A DNA stretch of 64,000 nt, from positions 62,132-126,131 of the forward strand of contig NZ_FOCM01000009.1 in assembly GCF_900110115.1 (NCBI RefSeq), in the 5' to 3' direction. Shown piece by piece: positions 57,846 to 64,000 of this stretch (position 1 is its first letter; every line of letters begins with the position of its first letter). Made by a program: the position numbers and the translations under genes. The stretch is from Palleronia pelagia. Its GTDB lineage: Bacteria; Pseudomonadota; Alphaproteobacteria; Rhodobacterales; Rhodobacteraceae. The notes under the pieces are model-generated. The model made no database searches, was not told where the DNA came from, and saw only the letters and a program-made list of their open reading frames with translations.

Positions 57846-58448
57846 TCAAATTGTAGGTGAGCGGGTGTTTTTTCGCGTTGCGCATATTTTTTCGTGTCGC
57901 GGGCACCCGACACCAACAAGAATACACTTATTTTTAGATATTTAGGTCCCAAGCTGCGAGAGTAGCTTCGCGGGTCTCGTTATCGTTCTTCTCCGCAATA
58001 CAGTCTCGATCGCAAATCGCTGTCGACCGATGTCGTGCATCGGCGCGCCCATTGCCCATCAGTGATCCTATGGACGAAGATTGGGCCGCAATGGGGCCGT
58101 GTCCGGACAGTCTGGTGGGACACCCGGCGGTAAGCTGCCAATCAGCGTCTGGGCCACAAGGCGAAGTTTGCCTGGTTCACTTGCGACCCCAAGGCGGTCG
58201 TTTCAAGTTCACCGACGCCTTCCCGAACACCGACATTGCGGGCACGCCCACTACGGCGGGATTGGGGCCGTCAGCCAAAGTCCGGTTTCGGGAGCGAGCT
58301 TGGACGACAGACACGTGTTTGCTTCAAGATAGGGTTTAAGAATCTTGCCCAGAGCGCCAATTCCGGTCCGGCCGCTTTTTGGCGTATTGGCTTGCCCAAG
58401 AATAGGCGCCGAAGTAGCTAAACGGCGAGTGCTCACGGGAGGGGGAAC
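57846..58448. other. AT-richer intergenic region after gyrB, left edge of the accessory region
   Basis: About 600 bp with no supported gene. The first 130 bp are clearly richer in A and T than the core and contain a hairpin (GTGTCG/CGACAC, 57894-57913). Short frames at 58052-58339 and 58081-58332 lack a ribosome site and show no recognisable family. Two copies of CTTGCCCA occur at 58344 and 58391, about 50 bp before the OLD-family gene. No integrase, tRNA or obvious attachment site is visible. Confidence 0.6.
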
Positions 58449-60389
58449 ATGAAACTTGTCCGCTTGCGGCTCAGCAACTTCAGATCGTTCTGTAATGATT
58501 TCGTAGAACTGGATTTGGACGATCTGACATTTCTGCTCGGCCCGAACGGCGCCGGCAAGACGACGGTGCTGCAAGCTCTGGCAAGACTGTTCAGTCTCGA
58601 TCCTGCCCAGCGCAAGATCAGAAAATCCGACTTTCACGTCCCGCATGATGAGAAGCCCGAAGAAGCGCCGGCGGAGCGCAAGCTCTGGATTGAGGCAGAT
58701 TTCGAGTTTCCCGAGCTGGTGGGCAATGGCAATGAAGAGGCGCCTGCGGTTCCCGGAAGCTTCGCGCATATGCAACTGATGGGGGTCGATGGGCCAGCGC
58801 AGGTCCGGTTCCGGCTCGATGCTACGCTCGACCAGGATGAGGATATCGAAGAGAACCTCACCTACGTCATGAAGGTCGATGCTGAAGGGAACCCGCTGGA
58901 GCAAGGCCGGGTCGCAAAGCACGATCGGAATGCCATTCAGGTGCACTACCTGCCAGCTCGGCGCGATCCTGCGGACCATATCTCTTACTCGGCAAATGCG
59001 CTGCTGGGCCGCGCACTGCGTTCGGCGGACTGGGCGGGCGAACGCGACAAGATCTCCAATTTGACCGATGAGATCAGTGCGACCCTTGCCGGCAATGCAG
59101 CCATTGAGGGCATGACGGACGCATTGTCGGATCAGTGGGGAAATCTGCATAAAGGCAGTTATTTCGCCGACCCATCGATTTCATTCGGTCGGAGCGAACT
59201 GGAAAACCTCCTGCGCCACCTGAACGTCGGATTCACCCCAGGCCACGGCGAGCAACTGGTCGATTTCACTCGCCTGAGCGACGGGCAGCAGTCGATTCTC
59301 TATCTCTCGATCGTGCTGGGTATGCACCAGATCGGAAGTGATGTGCTGAGTGGCAAGATGCCGGATGCCTTTGACATCGACAAGCTGCGGCCGGCCGTCT
59401 TCACCCTGATCGCCTTGGAAGAGCCCGAGAACAGCCTATCGCCGCATTACCTGGGACGAGTCGTCCGAGCCCTCGAAGAATTCGCCGGGGGACAGGATGC
59501 GCAGGCGGTGCTCGCTACGCACTCCCCGTCGCTGATGCGCCGCGTTCCTCCGGAAGCCGTCAGATACATGCGGCTCGATGAAAAGCGCACTACCGTCGTG
59601 AGGCACATCGAGCTTCCCGAGGAGGCGGAGGCGCACAAGTTCGTTCGCGAGGCGGTCCAAGCCTTTCCCGAACTCTATTTCTCGCGCTTCGTCGTTCTCG
59701 GGGAGGGTGACAGTGAGGAAGTCGTGCTGCCGAGGCTTCTGGCGGCCGAGGGGATACTCGCTGACGACGCATCAATTTCGGTCGTGCCGCTCGGCGGCCG
59801 GCACGTCAACCATTTCTGGCGACTCCTTCATGGACTCGGGATCCCTCATGTGACCCTGCTGGACTTGGATCTGGCGCGATTTCAGGGCGGGTGGGGGCGG
59901 ATAAAATACGCCGCCAGGCAACTACTGGCATATGGTGACGTGACGAGGGCGGGGTTCACCGCCACCCAGGTGAAATCAATCCCCGTGTGGGATGATAAGC
60001 AGGGCCTGATGCTGGCAGACGACGGGTGGTTCAAACGCCTTGAAGAACACGGCGTCTTCTTCTCCTCACCGCTCGATCTCGATTTCCTCATGATGACCGC
60101 CTACCCAAACGCATATGGCGTGGAAGACAAGGAGCTCGAGGATCCGGAAGAAGATGCGCTCAAGGCGGTGCTGGGCAAGAAGCACGACATTGTCGACGGC
60201 CAATATGAGGATGACGAGCTCGAGTACTTCGACGCTTATCACAGGCGGTTCAAGCTGGGCAGCAAGCCCGTGTGGCACATCCAGGCGATGGCCAGCCTGA
60301 CGGACGAGGAACTGAAAGAGGAGATGCCCGAAGTCCTCGAGCGGTTGCTCGCACGTGTCCGCGACGACCTAAAGGCGTTGCCGGAATGA
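58449..60389 (+). CDS. OLD-family ATPase/TOPRIM nuclease, GajA-like (Gabija-type)
   Basis: A 646-residue protein with an ABC-type ATPase and a TOPRIM nuclease domain. Walker A is GPNGAGKT at residues 31-38, the signature LSDGQQ at 276-281, Walker B/ALEEPENSL near 323-330 and the switch histidine in ATHSPS at 356-361. TOPRIM residues are Glu and Asp/Glu in LGEGDSEE (417-424) and the DLD motif near 482-484. It overlaps a UvrD-type helicase by 4 nt, the hallmark of class 2 OLD pairs such as Gabija, where GajA nicks DNA when nucleotides are depleted. It is longer than GajA (about 580 residues), mainly in an acidic C-terminal part. GGGAGGGGGAAC precedes the ATG. Confidence 0.88.
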   Translation: MKLVRLRLSNFRSFCNDFVELDLDDLTFLLGPNGAGKTTVLQALARLFSLDPAQRKIRKSDFHVPHDEKPEEAPAERKLWIEADFEFPELVGNGNEEAPAVPGSFAHMQLMGVDGPAQVRFRLDATLDQDEDIEENLTYVMKVDAEGNPLEQGRVAKHDRNAIQVHYLPARRDPADHISYSANALLGRALRSADWAGERDKISNLTDEISATLAGNAAIEGMTDALSDQWGNLHKGSYFADPSISFGRSELENLLRHLNVGFTPGHGEQLVDFTRLSDGQQSILYLSIVLGMHQIGSDVLSGKMPDAFDIDKLRPAVFTLIALEEPENSLSPHYLGRVVRALEEFAGGQDAQAVLATHSPSLMRRVPPEAVRYMRLDEKRTTVVRHIELPEEAEAHKFVREAVQAFPELYFSRFVVLGEGDSEEVVLPRLLAAEGILADDASISVVPLGGRHVNHFWRLLHGLGIPHVTLLDLDLARFQGGWGRIKYAARQLLAYGDVTRAGFTATQVKSIPVWDDKQGLMLADDGWFKRLEEHGVFFSSPLDLDFLMMTAYPNAYGVEDKELEDPEEDALKAVLGKKHDIVDGQYEDDELEYFDAYHRRFKLGSKPVWHIQAMASLTDEELKEEMPEVLERLLARVRDDLKALPE

Positions 60390-62047
60390 TGCGCGTTGAC
60401 CGCTGGGTTCCATCGGACAACCTCAAGCTCGAGCCGAATGCCCTCCTTGCGGCAACAGAGACCGAGAGAAACCTGACGCTGACCGCAGGGCCAGGAGCGG
60501 GCAAGACCGAAATGCTGGCGCAACGGGCGGACTTTCTCCTCCGCACCGGCACCTGTCGTTACCCCAAGCGCATCCTCGCCATCTCGTTCAAGGTCGATGC
60601 GAGCCACAATCTGAAGGCACGCGTCCGCAAGCGCTGCGGTCCCGAGCTGGCCGCGCGGCTCGACAGCCACACATTTCACGCGTTCGGCAAGCGCATCATC
60701 GACCGCTTTCGGCTGGCGCTCACCGGGCGCGATGCCCTTGATGCGGATTACAGTGTCGGGCCGGCACGGGTCCAGAGAGAGTCGATCACCTTCCAAGACA
60801 TGGTGCCATTGGCGGTTACCATCCTCGAGACCAGCGCCATCGCCAGGAACTCCATACGACAGACTTATAGTCACGTGTTTCTGGACGAGTTCCAGGACTG
60901 CACCAAAGAGCAGTATGCGCTGATCAAAGCCTGCTTCCTCGACTCAGGCGCGATGCTCGTTGCCGTCGGCGACACCAAGCAGCGGATCATGGGCTGGGCT
61001 GGGGCGCTCGAAGGCATCTTCAAGACCTATGCTGCGGATTTCGACGCGAAAGCGCTGAACCTCTATCAGAACTTCCGCTCTGCGCCGCGACTTCGCCGGA
61101 TGCAGAACGCGATGGTGCGGGTCATGGACCCGCCTGCTGCGCTTGATGACGACGAACTGCAGGGTGACGATGGCGAGATCGAGATCCCTCACTTCAAGAA
61201 TGCCAGTCAGGAAGCCTCACATCTGGCCGACACGATCAAGGGATGGATCGAGAATGACGGCCTGGACCCTTCCGACATCGCGGTGCTGGTGAGCAAGCAG
61301 CAGAACCTCTATTGCCAGGAGTTGCGAGCCGCATTGCGGGACCGGAAGGTTCCGTTTCGCGAGGAAGACCAGACGCAGGACTTCGCCTCCGAACCGGTTG
61401 TTCGTCTGATCACCGATTTTCTTCTTGTGGTCGGGGGAAGCGCACAACCGGAAGCGTTTCGCCGCCTGCTCGAAGCCATCGTCTACAGTGAAGGTCTCGA
61501 TGAGGAACAGGAATATCGAGCCCGCTCGCGATGGGAACGGTTCGTCGCGGACATACGGGCGAGGGCGGCGGCGGGACAGATCGAACATGCCGATCGCGAT
61601 GCGCTCGCGGCGCTGGTGGCGGAGCTGATCGAACTGGTTGGCCGGGACGCTGTCGTCGCCCTTTCCGCAGACTATGCTCAGGGCAACAGGCTCGATCAGT
61701 TGATAGAGGATACCGTAACCCGCATATCGCAGTTGACTCAGGATGGAACGGACATCGGCCCAGCGCTGACGGCGTTCTCGGCCGATCGCTCCGTCAGGAT
61801 CATGTCAATCCACAAGAGCAAGGGGCTGGAGTTTCACACCGTGATCATGATGGGCGTCGAGAACGAGACTTTCTGGGGAAAGATCGCCGAGGAACGACCG
61901 GCTTTCTTTGTCGGCATCTCCCGTGCCAAACAGCGGCTGGTGCTTACGATCTGCGAGCACCGGGATCGTCCGGACGGGGCCAAGAACTGGAGCACGGAGC
62001 GTTCGCCTCAACAGGAGTTTGTCGGTTATGCGGAGGCCTACGCCTAA
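60386..62047 (+). CDS. UvrD/Rep-type superfamily 1 helicase, GajB-like (Gabija-type)
   Basis: A 553-residue helicase. Motif I is AGPGAGKT (34-41), motif II LDEFQD (166-171), motif III GDTKQR (195-200), motif IV LYQNFRS (near 226-232), motif V KSKGLEF (477-483) and motif VI GISRAKQR (510-517); all appear intact. Overlap with the OLD-type gene (ATGA) implies co-translation. In Gabija the helicase senses DNA ends and activates the nuclease. The 2B-like insert is compact, as in GajB and unlike housekeeping UvrD. Confidence 0.9.
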   Translation: MMRVDRWVPSDNLKLEPNALLAATETERNLTLTAGPGAGKTEMLAQRADFLLRTGTCRYPKRILAISFKVDASHNLKARVRKRCGPELAARLDSHTFHAFGKRIIDRFRLALTGRDALDADYSVGPARVQRESITFQDMVPLAVTILETSAIARNSIRQTYSHVFLDEFQDCTKEQYALIKACFLDSGAMLVAVGDTKQRIMGWAGALEGIFKTYAADFDAKALNLYQNFRSAPRLRRMQNAMVRVMDPPAALDDDELQGDDGEIEIPHFKNASQEASHLADTIKGWIENDGLDPSDIAVLVSKQQNLYCQELRAALRDRKVPFREEDQTQDFASEPVVRLITDFLLVVGGSAQPEAFRRLLEAIVYSEGLDEEQEYRARSRWERFVADIRARAAAGQIEHADRDALAALVAELIELVGRDAVVALSADYAQGNRLDQLIEDTVTRISQLTQDGTDIGPALTAFSADRSVRIMSIHKSKGLEFHTVIMMGVENETFWGKIAEERPAFFVGISRAKQRLVLTICEHRDRPDGAKNWSTERSPQQEFVGYAEAYA

Positions 62048-62124
62048 CCCACTCGATGAGCCTTGAGTCCGTAGCCATGCCCGGGCCGCTACGGGACAAG
62101 ACCATCGGACCCTGAGGAGCGGCG

Positions 62125-62289
62125 GTGCCCATCGTCATTCTGGGACCTCGGAAGGATAAGCTCCCCGAGGTAGAAATCGATGCCTTGGTGCGGAATGCGC
62201 CATACCTCCGCCTCGAAAGGTTCCGTGGACGCTTGCCGAAGTCGGAGCTCCTGTCTCGGGAGCAGTCGGACTCGCATTCGGGCGATTGA
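62125..62289 (+). CDS. Possible small protein following the Gabija-like pair
   Basis: A 54-codon frame with GTG start, and GAGGAG five bases upstream, lying 77 nt after the helicase gene. It encodes MPIVILGPRKDKLPEVEIDA followed by LVRNAPYLRLERFRGRLPKS and a polar tail. I recognise no family. It could be a third component, or a fragment of a decayed gene. It runs toward the convergent endonuclease gene. Confidence 0.4.
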   Translation: MPIVILGPRKDKLPEVEIDALVRNAPYLRLERFRGRLPKSELLSREQSDSHSGD

Positions 62290-62320
62290 TCCGAACCTGA
62301 CCTACACGGGTGGCTGAAAT

Positions 62321-63217
62321 CTACGGGAAGAGCTCTCGTGTACGCGCAAAGGGCTTCTTGCGCTCCACTGCGTGTCTGAGCTTCTCCCGGATCACCTCGT
62401 CGAGGTGCAGCCCTCTGCTCAGGATGTCCAAGATGTCCATGCCGTCCATCAGGATGATCTGGCGAGAGGAGAAGGCCGCGAAAGCGTCATCAGAAAAGCC
62501 CTCGTAGCTGATGAACATTCCCCGGGCCCAGAGCGGCCTCTCGGAGACCTTCACTTGGAAAGCATGAAGCGTCGCTGCGTTGGTCTTCTCGCTCTGCCAC
62601 TTGGCTTCCATCAGGTAGACCTCGTTGGTGTGCACGAACGACCCATCGATTTGCTCGCCAGTGTTCCGAAACCCGCCTCGAGCATCGAGTTTCCAGGCAT
62701 CGAAGAGCCTCGTCAGAAATCCTTCGAAGGCATATCCTCTTGGTTGAGGCGACATGCCGTACAGCTGGAGAAACTCGTCGCGCAGTTTCTGGCGCTCAGT
62801 TTCCAAAGGTCCGTGTCGCTCGGCTTCTGGTTTTGTCGCAATGGCCTCTTCAGGAGGCTGCTGGTCATGGGAGGGCAGCGCACTCCCGCCCAGCCTCTCG
62901 ACGATATCGGACAGTCGCGCCCAACAGTTGTGGATCGTCTCTTCCTGTCCAGCTTCGATCCGGGCTATCTCACGGTATTCCCAGAGCGCGGTCAGCAGCC
63001 GTGCCACAGCAAGGGGCTGCGCCTTGCGAAGGAACGCCCGCAACCTTTTTCCCTTTGAACCGGTGTCTTCGTTGTAGGCTTCATCGTAGATGTCGACGCC
63101 GATTTCGTCCTGGAAGAATTCGGCGAAGGTCCGGTTCGAGAAGTCGAGGATATAGCCGCTCGACATGCCCGTGAGCTCATCGACGAGCTTGATCTCGATG
63201 GGTCTGAGATTTGCCAT
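62321..63217 (-). CDS. Mrr-like PD-(D/E)XK restriction endonuclease with extra N-terminal module
   Basis: A 298-residue protein. The C-terminal half is a restriction-endonuclease-like fold: Glu165 in GYAFEGFLTRLFDAW, Asp191 in GEQIDGSF, and Glu204/Lys206 in YLMEAKWQ, which form the catalytic set. The N-terminal 90 residues (SSGYILDFSNRTFAEFFQDE, GSKGKRLRAFLRKAQPLAVA) resemble modules I recall from AbiJ-type abortive-infection proteins; this link is tentative. The ATG at 63217 with AGAGAG upstream is preferred over a TTG at 63223. It follows a truncated nuclease gene by 45 nt in the same direction and faces the Gabija-like pair. Confidence 0.8.
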   Translation of the reverse strand: MANLRPIEIKLVDELTGMSSGYILDFSNRTFAEFFQDEIGVDIYDEAYNEDTGSKGKRLRAFLRKAQPLAVARLLTALWEYREIARIEAGQEETIHNCWARLSDIVERLGGSALPSHDQQPPEEAIATKPEAERHGPLETERQKLRDEFLQLYGMSPQPRGYAFEGFLTRLFDAWKLDARGGFRNTGEQIDGSFVHTNEVYLMEAKWQSEKTNAATLHAFQVKVSERPLWARGMFISYEGFSDDAFAAFSSRQIILMDGMDILDILSRGLHLDEVIREKLRHAVERKKPFARTRELFP

Positions 63218-63262
63218 GTTCAACTCTCTTAGGGATCGTTGGCAGCTGCCAGCAGGCCGACC

Positions 63263-63661
63263 TCACCGGAAAGCACCGGCATCCCGGGCGACATGACGCT
63301 TGAGCTTCTCGTTGATGGCCATGAAGAGGCGCTCGAACCGATTGACGGCATCCCGGGTCAGCACCATGTCAGGTGCTTGGCCCATCTTCTCGAGAAACAG
63401 GCGAGCCGGGCGTGTCTTGCTGAACTCCACGTCCGCGCCCTTGAGGGCCTGCTCCATGCGCTTCGCCAACCTGGGGATTCGATCGTTTACGGCGATCTTT
63501 TTCTTGCCGAGGTCGGGGGAATGGCTTTCCCGAACCAGCCTCTCGTAGACATCCGCGTCGAGAAGGTCCTCGACGTCGGCTTCCAATGGCCGGGAGCCAT
63601 CATCGAATGCGTCGCCGATAGAGAGGATATTCTGATCGCGCAGGACTTTCCGCTTCGCCAA
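63263..63661 (-). pseudogene. C-terminal remnant of an AAA/TOPRIM (OLD-like) nuclease, cut by an IS element
   Basis: About 130 codons remain, running from the IS edge to the TGA at 63263. The residues LRDQNILSIGDAFDDGS, ADVEDLLDADVYERLV, NDRIPRLAKRMEQALKGADV and KTRPARLFLEKMGQ match the C-terminal tail pattern of AAA-family ATP-dependent nucleases with a TOPRIM domain. Upstream the frame enters the terminal region of an IS256-type element and continues only by chance (to 63745). The N-terminal part may lie beyond the element, outside the window. Confidence 0.7.
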
Positions 63662-64000
63662 GGGTCGTGTCTCGAATGCTGTGGAAATTCCCTGGCAGCG
63701 TGTTCCGGGCATGTGAAGGTTCGGCCTCTCAGGCGGCGAGGTCAAGGGACATGGGTCCGAGGGGCTGAGAGAGGGTCTCCCATCCGTCGACCTTGCGCAT
63801 CTGGATCTGGCCGGAGGCGAGCAGCGCCCACAGCAGCATGGGCACGGTCTCTGCGCATGGCAGCACGGTCTGCGTCTTGATGCGGCGCCGAAATTCGCCG
63901 TTCAGCCGTTCGATGGCGTTGGTCGTGCGCGCGGATTTCCATTGCGTCGGATCGAGCCGTGTGAAGGTGAATAGCCGGTCGCCTGCTTCTTCCAAGCTGT
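63662..64000 (-). mobile_element. IS256-family insertion sequence, right-hand part (incomplete at window edge)
   Basis: The segment holds the end of a transposase gene and about 65 bp of non-coding terminal sequence. The outer end, starting GGGTCGTGTCTCGAATGCTG on the plus strand, is the likely terminal repeat, placed where the reading frame of the neighbouring nuclease remnant is lost. The exact border and the target duplication cannot be fixed without the other end. Confidence 0.7.
63729..64000 (-). CDS. IS256-family transposase, C-terminal part (partial)
   Basis: About 90 codons, open to the window edge, ending in TGA at 63729. KSARTTNAIERLNGEFRRRI followed by KTQTVLPCAETVPMLLWALL is the typical end of an IS256 (mutator-type) transposase, including the conserved Glu of the DDE triad in NAIERLN. 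The rest of the gene lies to the right of the window. Confidence 0.88.
   Translation of the reverse strand, partial: SLEEAGDRLFTFTRLDPTQWKSARTTNAIERLNGEFRRRIKTQTVLPCAETVPMLLWALLASGQIQMRKVDGWETLSQPLGPMSLDLAA

Noticed and set aside
58052..58339. Short plus-strand frames after gyrB
   Set aside because: Two different frames overlap here, neither has a ribosome site, and neither protein shows a recognisable pattern.
57846..58448. Attachment site or tRNA at the island edge
   Set aside because: No tRNA fold and no direct repeat shared with the right side could be found within the window.

Overview
The window looks like chromosome from an aerobic anoxygenic phototroph of the Rhodobacteraceae (Roseobacter group, Alphaproteobacteria). 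Three things point there: the gene order bchN-bchB-bchH-bchL-bchM-lhaA-puhABC-acsF-puhE-hemA; a flagellar locus with flbT/flaF beside the flagellin; and the order ubiB/ubiE, mutM, enoyl-CoA hydratase, rpsT, dnaA, dnaN, recF, gyrB. Base composition is very GC-rich through the core. Every call was made by reading the sequence and proteins; no database search was run.

Layout. (1) 1-15,214: right half of a photosynthesis gene cluster, all on the plus strand, with many 4-11 nt overlaps. It ends with a pseudoazurin and a cytochrome c2, both plausible soluble electron carriers. (2) 15,290-44,470: a large flagellar cluster encoding export apparatus, MS ring, rod, L-ring, motor stator MotA, FliI ATPase, FlbT/FlaF/flagellin, FliK and FlgD. 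It is interrupted at 36,656-40,817 by an unrelated block matching the E. coli ynjB-ynjC-ynjD-ynjF gene set (an ABC importer plus a CDP-alcohol phosphatidyltransferase). flgE, flgK, flgL, flgI, motB, fliG and fliM are not in the window. (3) 44,899-57,845: housekeeping genes near the replication-initiation gene dnaA. (4) 57,846-64,000: an accessory region directly after gyrB.

The accessory region reads as a defence island. It holds an OLD-family ATPase/TOPRIM nuclease overlapping a UvrD-type helicase (a Gabija-type pair), a possible 54-residue protein after them, a convergent PD-(D/E)XK Mrr-like endonuclease with an extra N-terminal module, and the C-terminal remnant of a second ATPase/TOPRIM-like nuclease cut by an IS256-family element that runs off the window end.

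Other structure: a GC-rich palindromic repeat occurs three times (inside bchB, between bchH and bchL, between dnaN and recF). Clear intrinsic terminators follow the cytochrome c2, flagellin, rpsT and dnaA genes. A stem-loop lies in the flagellin leader, and a CtrA-like site lies between fliF and fliL.
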